From contig CM077150.1 of assembly GCA_039583875.1 (NCBI GenBank), forward strand, positions 186,314,375-186,378,374: 64,000 bases of DNA, in the 5' to 3' direction. Position numbers and translations under genes: made by a program. The notes beneath the pieces are model-generated. The model searched no databases. It had not been told where the DNA came from and was given only the letters and a program-made list of their open reading frames with translations. This DNA is from Platanthera guangdongensis. Its lineage: Eukaryota; Streptophyta; Magnoliopsida; Asparagales; Orchidaceae. This document shows positions 36,011 to 45,528 of this stretch, piece by piece. Within the stretch, counting starts at the first letter, position 1; each line of letters starts with the position of its first letter.

Positions 36011-37576
36011 GCCCAGATTTTGGATTTAAGCTCCGGATCGTGGTCGTCCGTTTCCTTATTTTGGGATCCGACGGCTGGGGGCTGTTCTTTCTTGGATATA
36101 CCCGGGTTTAGGGCTTTGAAAGCCCCATTTCACTTGGGTTATTCTCTTTCTAAAGTTTAGAGAGAGGGGAACGCAAGGAAGAAAAAAGGAGGCTAGATCC
36201 GGTCACCGGCGGAGCTTCGGAGCTCCAAATCGCGGGCCAACTTCAGATCTACGGAGGCAAGGAGATTGCGGTGCTTTTCATCCACATACATTTCCATGGA
36301 GCCAAGGAAAAATGTTAGGGTAATGATTCTCATCCTAGGACATGTGAAGTCCTCTTTTCCTTTGCATAGAAAGCCCGCTCTCGCGAGTTTGCGGTGAGTT
36401 GAGGCGTTCCTTCGGGTAGACATGAATAGTCCCCGTTGTGTACATGTAGAGTCCGTAATCAAGAATGGATATATGCATGATGTGTATAACCTACCCGGAC
36501 AAGTTGGTTTGGATCGGTGATGTTGCATTGCATGAATGGCCGGAGAAGACTCCGTGCGAATGTTTGTTTTTCGGGTTTTCCACACGGTAGATTGCAATAG
36601 GGAGCCTTGGGGACTAACTCCAAGGTGCACCTGGAAAACTGGGCAGATGCGTGATTCTGCCAAACACGATGGTCTGGGAGCCAACTTGTACATAACTGGG
36701 TTATGTAAAGTGTGTGATCGAATTGGGACTCGGGGAAGTTTGACCCGCGCATATGGCTTAAATTGACGTTGCGGTGTGAGCAATGGGTCAGGCGGAATCG
36801 TACCCGCTCTATGTCGTTCGGTTAAAGAGACCTAAAGGTACTTGGCACTTGCCGTTGGCTTAGATGGAGGGTCTTAGGCAGTGGCCAGAAAGACCAAATG
36901 CTCACGAGATATTGCCGTCCAAGGGGCGGTGGTGAGTCAGTGGACTATGACCGTGTTCACCGAGAATGTGCCCTGAGAGCACGGGGTGTGAGGCCGTGTG
37001 CCCATGCCTGTGATGAAGTGTTTATTCACTATACTGCTTGGTTATGCTAACAAAGTGCAGGGAAAGAGCATCGTCGCCCCGATTATGGGGGAGGGATCGT
37101 TATAATTTGGTCAGCATAGCTGACCGTTTCTTTTGTTTGCCACTGTTGCGGTGGATTGTTGCTTGCATGTGCTGCGGAGCCGAGCGGTAAGTAGCAGGCT
37201 AACGGCCAAGTTGTTGAGCCGGCCCTCGAAGGAAAATTTTGAGTGTTTACTTGTTTATTTATGTGTGACCGGCCTGCGTGCCGTAGTATGGAAGACATAT
37301 TTTATTTGAGTAAACAATTGTAAGGCCTTAAGGCCATTGTACTTATGTATTGTACTTCATTCCTATTGGGTTTTGTAGTGGACATTCATGCTTATGGCTG
37401 GGTTCTAAATTTGTAACATTTAATAATTGCTTCCACTAGAATGACTCTGTGTAGGACGTTGGTTATTAGTTGGATGGTATTCCATTGAGTAACCATCCTG
37501 TCTGTCTGTGGTATATGACGTCGGTCCCCGGCCGGATCTACTGCTACATGTTATGCGACGGATAGGGGGTGTTACA

Positions 37577-38146
37577 GCCAGAAGCTGGGAGGCAACTAGG
37601 GAGGCATCTAGGATTTATCTAGGATTATATTGTTAGCCAATTTCAGTAATTTTCTTGCACTTTTATGTAATTTTAATTTCATAGATTAGTTTTGTTTTGC
37701 TTTATTTCAATATCACGCAATTTTTCTATCATGTTCTTGTCCTTCTTTTATTGTAGTTACTTAATCATGTTAAGTAGCTAAACTTTATTTAGCACTTGAT
37801 CATGATGAACTTTGAAATGAAATAAACTTTCTTTATTTTTCTCAGAATTGTCAAGCTTTCTATTTTTGCTCGCTATCGATTTATCTTTGATTATTTTTGT
37901 GTCGAATTCATATTTCGTGAATATGTTCTTCGATTTTAGATCCGTATCTTAAATGACCGAGAGGTTGCGAATACGAGTAGATCACTCAAAGATAAAAGGA
38001 GTTGAATGCACTCCTCGAGAGAGGACGACATAAATCTGCCGGATTGGAGTCAAATCCAATAGTGGGGTTCACTGCTTAAAGCAAGCATAAGGGGTTCGAC
38101 TAGCCAATGGGTCTTAATTGATCAACCTAAGGTTAGTCAAAAGCAT
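37577..38146 (+). repeat. Relic related to LARD LTRs, opposite orientation
   Basis: No gene. The first half is AT-rich and unrecognised. From about 37940 to 38110 it aligns by eye with the conserved block of the LARD LTRs read from the opposite strand: CCGAGAGG, AGATCAC, CTCGAGAGAGGA, CCGGATTGG and CAATAG.GGGGTTC occur in the same order with similar spacing. It is much diverged, so an older relative. It was the landing site or flank of T2. Confidence 0.6.
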
Positions 38147-38870
38147 GAGTGTTGAAACCGAAAAACGGTCTCTTGTGGAGTTTACCCTTGGGGAAGGGGT
38201 GATCGCGCACCTACTTCGCTCCCTCAAGCAAAACAACAAGGGAAATAAGGAAGAACTAACCCAAGGGCTCGGCGGGGAGGACCCACCACACACCCGAAAG
38301 ATCTTAGGGCGCTTCACCTCCTTATCCAAAGGCCGAGCTAAGGTATCCTCAGAAGGCACTGGAGAGAGGGAGCAAGAGGGCACAAGAAGCATGCTTTCTG
38401 AGGTACCCCTTGGGTCCTATTTATAGATTTCTGAAAATTTCATGCAAATAACCAACCTCCGTTGTTCTGAACGGCTATGTGCAGTCCAGATTGGCCTGCC
38501 AATAGCGTAACTCCGCCGTTCTGAAAGGCTATGGGCAGGTCAGCGGGGGAAAAATACTAAAAAGTACATCATAAACTTGGGTGAGCTGAGGAGCTCGGCC
38601 ACCCCTCAAGGTACTGCTTGCCTACTGTCTGCCGAGCTCCATAGGGTGAGTGCGAGCTGGATACTATGCTAGCTCTTCAATCTGTCCTCATTAGTCGAGC
38701 TCAGCTCAACGAAGCCCGGGCTTAGCTCGGCGAACGCCAAGCTCGGGGTCGATGAATGTCAAGCTCAGCCTTTAGATTTCCCTGCTGAGCTCTCCTGCTG
38801 CCTAGGTGATCAGAACCGGCCGGTCTGGTTCCTGGCAACCTCACTCGCCGGATACGGGGTTGTACATAAT
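38147..38870 (-). repeat. Possible 3' LTR of D
   Basis: A strong minus-strand TATA box (TCTATAAATAGGACCC, about 38413-38428) with a following leader-like segment suggests U3-R. One edge may be TGTTGAAACC near 38149. The other could be TGTACAACCCC near 38870, preceded on the minus strand by a purine-rich run, but an alternative edge near 39711 cannot be excluded. No second copy is in the window, so the LTR assignment is tentative. No gene seen. Confidence 0.4.
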
Positions 38871-38979
38871 CCCCGCTCTTTTTTGTTCTTGGCAAAGCTC
38901 AGAAAGAAACATCCAACCCCAAGTGTTCGGCGAGTGCGGGGTAAACCAGGGAGAATCTTCGGGTGGCGTCCACCTGCGG

Positions 38980-39043
38980 CTGTATATATACACCTGCATA
39001 CCTACCTGACTCTTGACATTCACTGTGCTCTAGCCCAGCCGAG
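38980..39043 (+). promoter_or_regulatory. TATA box and leader of antisense gene 1
   Basis: CTGTATATATACACC about 60 bp before the ATG at 39044 is a good TATA box for the plus-strand gene. Confidence 0.45.
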
Positions 39044-39941
39044 ATGTCGATCCCAAAGGAGATTCAAGAGCGGCTCGCGCGGTTTCGACAGACCTCAGCT
39101 GCTCGCATAGCTGCCCTGACTACAGTTCTGCCCGCTGTCCTGCAGGGTGACTCGGCCGAGCCCAACTCCAAGAGGGTGAAACTGTTTCCTCGAGCGGCCG
39201 AGCCCATTTATGATGACCTGAGAACCACCTTAGATCATGGGTCGAACCACCTTAGAGCATGGGTCCGGCTCCTCCACTCTGCCTTCCCCTGAAAAGGGCA
39301 AGAATATTGTTGTCCTCTGCCACGCCGCAAGACTCCACCCCGCGAGCCAACACCACACTTGAGGACTCGCGATTCATAACTCCAGAGAACCGTCCCCGGG
39401 ACCCGTCCCCCCCCCCCCCCCCCCGCCCCTTAGGACCTTGGGGGTGAGCTCGCAAAAGCCGAACTCGCCAGCGCACGCCCCCTCCCTCAGTGAGCTGTCG
39501 TGACTACGGGGGCGGGTGTGGAAACCATCCCCATCCCGGGATTCGAGCTCCTCTCACCGGGAACGCGCGGCCCAGGCCGCGGGAAGGGCCTGAGGTTTGT
39601 CCCTCCCCGCACCTCCTTGGAGATGCCGAGCTCATCAGGTAAACTTGGCCTTGAATTCTTGTCATGTGATTTTCCAGCACACCTCCCCTTGCTGATGTTT
39701 CTGTCTTCACAACTCCCCCCCTCCCCCCCAGCCAATCCGTGGCCGAGGAGTCTTCGCGGGCAGCCCACTACTCTCCCCTCCCCTCCACGAACTCGCTGGA
39801 CTCTTACTTAGGTCCTGAAGTGGAGCAAGACGAGCTAACGAGGAGGGGGGTCAAGCTCTTCAAGAAACTTGTGTGAGGGTTGTGCGAGGTGCAGGAAGTC
39901 AATGAGGTGTTACAATGCGACTACGTGTGTCTCGCTGACAA
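39044..39941 (+). pseudogene. Antisense gene 1 in D, unknown product
   Basis: The frame opens with MSIPKEIQERLARFRQTSAA. It is broken by a 22-bp tandem duplication (39223-39244 and 39245-39266); ignoring one copy restores the downstream frame (THE segment TLPSPEKGKNIVV). A candidate intron runs from GTAAAC at about 39639 to a C/T-rich acceptor near 39732. The next exon encodes QSVAEESSRAAHYSPLPS and continues to CLADK at a GTGAGA donor near 39942, with a TGA near 39876 where CGA is likely original. The family is not recognised. Running opposite to D pol, it fits an extra antisense frame of a Tat element; it may be the start of a longer gene. Confidence 0.45.
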
Positions 39942-40309
39942 GGTGAGATACGGCCAGGCTGGCGAGTTGACCTCCCAGCCCGCGCGCCTTGCTTCTTTAT
40001 TCCTGCACTTGATTTCCATAATAAATAACTTCAAACATTCTTAGATGTGTAGTATTTGAGTAATAATATTTATATTGCTTCTTATTTATGTTGGCCTGAG
40101 GTGGAACGCATCGGAGGTCAAAGAGCTGGTGGTTGGCGAGCTGGGATGGCGAGCTGGGCCGATTGGACAGCTTGGCCCCAGATTTATTTTTCTACAAATA
40201 GCCCCCCCCCCCCACCAACCCCGTACTGCCGCCTTAACTGCCTGCTCTTTCTCTCTCTCTTCCCGCTCTTCTCTCTTTCATATTCGCGCTCCACCCCTTC
40301 TTGCGAGCA

Positions 40310-43200
40310 TGGGCAAGACCAATCCTAACGTCGACGGCCGCACCAAATGTGCCCAGCATTTAAGAGACTACTGCTTCTTTGAGGGAAGCACCAACGAGGC
40401 CGAGCTCACTGAATTTGTCGGGGACCATGTGCCGCCAGGCTTTGAGGCGCGCCGACCCAGGGAGGGGGAGGCCATCAACTCCTTCTATGATGACGAACTC
40501 GCCTTCCTCATCTCGAACTTTGAGGTGGGGTTGCGACTCCCCCTCTGGCCGGAAATCCGCCAAATCTTGAAGTACTACGGCGTGGTGCCCACGCAGCTTA
40601 ACTCGAATGCCATCGCCATGATGGTGGAATTCGCGAGCTACCTCCGGCGAGAGAGGATAGAGTTCAACCTGACAGAGTTCAGGAAACTCTTTTCCTACAA
40701 GGCGACGCCAGATGGCGTTGCCTACTTCATGGGTTCGTTGATCAAGGTTCGCGAGATCGCGAACAAGCACCATAATTGGATGACAAAAATCGACTTCATC
40801 AAGGGCGATCTTGGCAACATCCCTTTCTCCCCCCAGCAGAAGGTCGAGGAGGTCTACCGCACGCCTACCGTGTTCGGCAACGATGCCGATCTCCACAAGT
40901 TCTTCCTCCACAAGGACTTTTAGGTCTCCTTTCTGCGAAGGGGCCTCGATTCGCTCCGCCCCTTTCTGCTCGGCGAAGGTATTGTTCTCTCCCCATTGTC
41001 GAGCCCGTCATATTGCCATGGAAATCTTCTAATTTTTAAAAGTTATTTTATGCAGGGGAGCGGCTAATCCCTGTGAACCCGCCGTTTGTGTACTCGGGGT
41101 TGTATGCGGACTCTCTCGCTCGTGAGAAGGAAGCGGCGGCGGCCTTCCGAGACGAGGCGTCTCTCTCCAAACCCTCCTCCAGCAAGAGGCGACCTGAGGA
41201 TGCGAGGCCGAGCCCGCCCCATCGCCATCAATTAACAAAAAAATGAGGAGAGCTGTTAGAAACCAGGCCGGGGGTCCCACACATTTTGGGAAAAGGCCCG
41301 GTCCTGGGCGACTGCAGTCGAATGACACAATATATCCAACCAAATCTCCTGGGCTCCACCTCGGTTTAATCCCAGGTATGTTGTTGAGGGCTGGTCTCGG
41401 CCCCAGCACCTCTTTTATAAAGGAGGTGCTGGGGTCGAGACCAGCCCTCAACAACCTACCTAGGATTAAACCGAGGTGGAGCCCAGGATATTTGGTTGGA
41501 GATGCTGTGTCATTCGACTACAGTCGGCCAGGACCGGGCCTTTACCCAAAATGTGTGGGACCCCCGGCCTGGTTTCTAACAAAAGATGGCCATCTTTTGT
41601 TAGAAACCAGGCCGGGGGTTCCACACATTTTGGGTAATGGCTCGGTCCTGGCCGACTGCAGTCGAACGACAAACAACATCCCCAACTAAATCTCATGGGT
41701 TCCACTTCGGTTTAATCCCAGGTAGGTTGTTGAGGCCCCGATCTCGACCCCAGGACCTCCTTTATAAGAGGCGCCTTAGCCAACCTCTCACACCCAACTA
41801 CACTGCAGTGCAGTTGGGTGTGAGAGGTTGGCTAAGGCGCCTCTTATAAAGGAGGTCCTGGGGTCGAGACCGGGGCCTCAACAACCCACCTGGGATTAAA
41901 CTGAAGTGGAACCCAGGAAATTTGGTTGGGGATGTTGTTCGTCGTTCGACTACAGTCGGCCAGGACCGGGCCTTTACCCAAAATGTGTGGGACCCCGGCC
42001 TGGTTTCTAACAAGAGCCATGGTGGTTCCTCGGGCGAAACAACATCAACAACATCAACAAAGCCCCAAATACACGAGCTCGCCCGAGGTCATCCCCGATG
42101 GGTCGCCAGAGAGCCCGCTCAAAGAGATCACCAGTAAGAAGCAGGGAGGTGGCGAGACCCCTGCTATTCCCGCGGCGACCGCTGCTCCCCCTGCGGCGAA
42201 TAAGGCAGATCGCGAGCCCGCCGCGCCAAAGGAACACCCCCTCTTCTGCTTTGCGGGGAGGTGGAAGGACTCGGTGGGTGAGCCTATGGTACAGTGGGAT
42301 GGGCTAGCCCACCGAGTCTCCATATCTACCCTCCACCCCTCCTGGACTGACCGCGAGCCTGCCACCGGTCATGCCTATGCACTTGGCTTCGGTCTATATG
42401 GCCGCGAGGACATCGAGACCTACAAGGGCGTCCCCCTGCAGCAGCTGGGCCATGAGGGTTTGCATGCCCATATGCGAGCCATGGAGCTCCACCACATGGT
42501 GGTCCGCCACAGCTTCAACCTCAGCAACCTCCTCCAGAAGGTCGAGCAAGCTCGCGACATCTCCAAGGACAAGGCTGTCGACCTGGCGAAGAAGTTCGGC
42601 ATTGCTGAGAATCTTCTCACCCAAGCCGCTGGCGGACTGGTAAGCATCGGGTTGTTGCCTATCCTTTTCCCTTTTACTTAGAATTTTCTGCGTTGCTGCT
42701 AATGTACTTCCTTTCTTATTAGGATTCCAAGGCCGCTGGGGAGTTGCGGGCTCACGCCGCCGGGCAGGAAGAAGGAGATCGGCCAGCTGCGCCTCCGCCT
42801 TGCCGAGCTGGAGGGGACGAACGCGAAGCTGATGGAGGAGAACACGAGCCTCAGCCACGAGGTCCGCCGCCATGCGGAGATCTTCTTCCCCGCTCGCAAC
42901 GTCGAGCCCACCTTCCCCTACAAGAGCCTGAGGATCTTAGGCGAGGCTGACGTTACGGAGAGGTTGCGGATCAACTAGATCCAAACCGCTGAATGTATCC
43001 TCCAGATGATGAAGGATACAGGAGTGCTAGTGGAGGGTTGCGGGGAGATCTCCGTCCGGGACCTGATGACGAGATTGTTCCCGGCGACGCCGCCCAGTGA
43101 GAAGGAGGATAGCCTTGGCACACTCTTCGGGAAGGGCTTTCAGGACCTGTCTGGCGGAGGGGGGGAGGATCATCAGTCCGGCGAGGGGGGCAAAGGATGA
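40310..43200 (+). pseudogene. Antisense gene 2 in D, Transposase_28-like
   Basis: ATG at 40310. The first exon encodes a segment like the plant 'putative gypsy type transposon' domain (PF04195, Transposase_28): EVGLRLPLWPEIRQILKYYG with VVPTQLNSNAIAMMVEF. Introns by GT-AG: 40979-41055 and 42640-42722. The middle is Ser/Gln/Pro-rich; the third exon encodes a coiled coil (LRLRLAELEGTNAKLMEEN). Breaks: TAG at 40921 (probably TGG), a 759-bp insertion (41254-42012) with an A-run indel beside it, a frameshift near 42765-42785, and TAG at 42976 (probably CAG). Final TGA 43198-43200. The biochemical role of the family is unknown; such genes occur as antisense extra frames in Tat elements. Confidence 0.65.
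41254..42012. mobile_element. Composite palindromic insertion, four alternating LTR-like units
   Basis: The outer ends are TGTTAGAAACC and its inverse; flanking duplication AGAGC (41249-41253, 42013-42017). Inside are two large near-perfect palindromes, 41254-41581 (arms ~160 bp) and 41598-42012 (arms ~205 bp, centre near 41805), joined by the palindrome AAAAGATGGCCATCTTTT (41581-41598). All four arms are the same unit in alternating orientation. The unit has TG at one end and a TATA-like TTTATAAGAGG near the other, like a short LTR promoter. It does not match a standard TRIM, whose LTRs are direct. Confidence 0.7.
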
Positions 43201-43203
43201 TCA

Positions 43204-43205
<2 letters not shown>

Positions 43206-43262
<57 letters not shown>
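43206..43262. repeat. (AT)n microsatellite
   Basis: An uninterrupted AT run of about 57 bp just after antisense gene 2. Confidence 0.97.
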
Positions 43263-43265
<3 letters not shown>

Positions 43266-43802
43266 TCTTTTTTGTAATCTTGCCGAGACGAGCTCCACAT
43301 GTAACTATGATCTTTTAATTAAATACATTCTTGATATGCCCTTTGTTCAACTTTTATATCTTTTTTTTGTATGTCTTTGTTGTGTCTTGCTTGCTCGCGA
43401 GCCCTTCCTGTGGCGACCTCGCGTAGATAGATTTTGCGAGTAGGATAGTTGTTAGAGCTCGTTCCTGAGAGTATATTTTGAGAGCTTGTCGAATCCTAGA
43501 TGATCCAGGATGGGCTACTCGCCGCACTGGGCGCACCACCACCAGCTCGCTCGCGAGCTACCCATAGCCTCATCAATATAAGACCAAATTCACCAAATTT
43601 TCGCAGGTAAAACAAAGTGGGGGCGAAGCGTCCTGGCGGGATCCGCCTCTCTTCAGCGAGGTCCAAGTGCCCGGCTCGCCACCCTTCTGCCGAGGCCGAG
43701 CTGAGTTGGCGAGCCCAGACTCGCCCATGCAGAGCTCTCTTCTCTTATTCTTAGAAGAAATGTCAAGCTTGTTATACACCATCTGGAGAGTGTATGACTT
43801 CC
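43263..43802. other. Non-coding segment between antisense gene 2 and array
   Basis: No gene seen. AT-rich at first with possible polyadenylation sequence for antisense gene 2 (TTAATTAAATACATT, 43315-43330), then GCTCGCGAGC-rich sequence. It belongs to the 3' region of D. Confidence 0.5.
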
Positions 43803-45401
43803 CCGAGTGACTTCCAGCCCTGCCCGCTAGGTTAGAGCCTGACAGCGGGATCTGCTCGGGGTCCAAGGCTGATACAATCGAGTGACTTCCAGCCCTGCCA
43901 GTTATGTGAGAGTCTGATAGCAGGATCTGCTCGGGGTCCAAGGCTGACACTGAGTGACATCCAGCCCTGCCAGCTAGGTGAGAGCCTGACAACAGGATCT
44001 GCTCGGGGTCCAAGGATGACATCATCGAGTGACTTCCAGCCCTGTCAGCTAGGTGAGAGCCTGACAGCGGAATCTGCTTGGGGTCCAAGGCTGACACCAT
44101 CGAGTGACTTCCAGCCCAGCCACCTTGGTGAGAGCCTGAAAGCGGGATCTGCTCGGGGTTCAAGGCTGACACCGAGTGATATCCAGCCATGTCAGCTAGT
44201 TGAGAGCCTGACAGCAGGATCTGCTCGGGGTCCAAGGCTGACACTGAGTGACATCCAGCCCTGTCAGCTAGGTGAGAGCTTGACAACGGAATCAGCTCGG
44301 GGTCCAAGGCTGACACCGAGTGACATCCTGCCCTGCCAGCTAGGTGAGAGCCTGATAGCGGGATCTGCTCGAGGTCCAAGGTTGACACTAAGTGACATCC
44401 AGCCCTGTCAGCTAGGTGAGAGCCTGACAGCGGGATCTGCTTGGGGTTCAGGGTTGACACCATCGAGTGACTTCTAGCCCTATCAGCTAGGTGAGAGCCT
44501 GACAACAGGATCTTCTTGGGGTCCAAGGTTAACAACATCGAGTGACTTCCAGCCCTGTTAGCTAGGTGAGAGCCTGACAGCGAGATTTGCTCGGGGTCCA
44601 AGGCTGACACCGAGTGACATCCAGCCCTGTCAGCTAGGTGAGAGCCTGACAGCAGGATCTGCTCGGGGTCCATGGCAGACACCGAGTGACATCCAGCCCT
44701 GTCAGCTAGGTGAGAGCTTGACAGTGGGATCTTCTTGGGGTTCAAGGCTGACACCGAGTGACATTCAGCCCTACCAGCTAGGTGAGAGCCAGACAACAGG
44801 ATCTGCTTGAGGTCCAAGGTTGACACTGAGTGACATCCAGCCCTGTCAGCAAGCTGAGAGCCTGACAGTGGGATTTGCTCGGGGTCCAGGGTTAACACCA
44901 TCGAGTGACTTCGAGCCCTGTCAGCTAGGTGAGAGCCTGACAGCGGGATCTGCTTGGGGTCCAAGGTTGACACCATCGAGTGACTTCCAGCCCTGTCAGC
45001 TAGGTGAGAGCCTGACAGCGGGATCTGCTTGGGGTCTAAGGCTAACATCGAGTGACATCCAGCCCTGTCAGATAGGTGAGAGCCTGACAGCAGGATCTGC
45101 TCGGGGTCCAGGGCTGACACCGAGTGACATCCAGCCCTGTCAGCTAGGTGAGAGCCTGACAGTGGGATCTGCTCGGGGTTCAAGGCTGACACCGAGTGAC
45201 ATCCAGCCCTATCAGCTATATGAGAGCCTGACAGTGAGATCTGCTTGGGGTCCAAGGCTGACACCGAGTGACATCTAGCCATGTCAGCTAGGTGAGAGCC
45301 TGACAGCGGGATCTGCTCGGGGTCCAAGGTTGACAGCATCGAGTGACTTCCAACCCTATCAGCTAGGTGAGAGCCTGACAGCGGGATCTACTCGGGGTCT
45401 A
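43803..45401 (-). repeat. 72/75-bp tandem array downstream of D pol
   Basis: About 22 units, mostly 72 bp, some 75 bp (variants with CATCGAGTGACTTCC instead of CGAGTGACATCC). Landmarks CTAGGTGAGAGCC, TGCTCGGGGTCC. Because every unit is a multiple of three, the minus strand stays open for 588 codons (45339-43573) with a repeating 24/25-residue peptide (LSGSHLADRAGCHS...). Parts of the plus strand are also open. The array starts about 90 bp after the integrase stop, the position where Tat elements often carry satellite-forming repeats. No protein family recognised. Confidence 0.9.
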
Positions 45402-45523
45402 TCAAATGGATACATCCTAGCGTACGAATTACCGCAGCAGAATTGATATATCAAGAGATTTTATTAAGAATAAAACACCACTTACATGTCTCAAGGATAA
45501 TAACGCTTCAAGTCATCACCGCT
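45402..45523 (-). pseudogene. D integrase C-terminal end
   Basis: Minus-strand coding end WSGDDLKRYYP with stop TGA at 45491-45493, then about 90 bp of 3' sequence up to the array. The coding sequence continues at 55571 across element E; without E and one duplication the two parts join as in D'. Confidence 0.85.
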
Positions 45524-45528
45524 CCAGG

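Larger units (their letters stand above)
15802..37576 (+). mobile_element. Tekay copy T2 with two nested insertions
   Basis: Plus-strand chromovirus: truncated 5' LTR (15802-17189), primer binding site, gag, short interval, pol with integrase split by G, polypurine tract, and 3' LTR (27204-37576) split by LARD B. Without the insertions the 3' LTR is about 2.08 kb; the 5' LTR lacks about its first 0.7 kb. The 3' flank begins GCCAG; a target duplication cannot be checked because the 5' end is lost. Coding regions carry many stops, so it is inactive. Confidence 0.92.
27204..37576 (+). repeat. T2 3' LTR, split by LARD B
   Basis: Pieces 27204-27317 and 35610-37576 make one LTR of about 2.08 kb, TGTAA...TTACA. 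LARD B lies in its U3, duplicating CTCGG. The promoter-proximal part (35640-36010) has the CACG/CGTG cluster. Confidence 0.93.

Noticed and set aside
39700..39735. Polypurine tract (minus strand) marking the D 3' LTR edge
   Set aside because: The C/T run works equally well as the polypyrimidine tract of a plus-strand intron in antisense gene 1, which fits the reading frame; kept only as an alternative.
43803..45401. CRISPR-like array
   Set aside because: Units are adjacent degenerate 72/75-bp repeats without unique spacers, in plant retroelement DNA.
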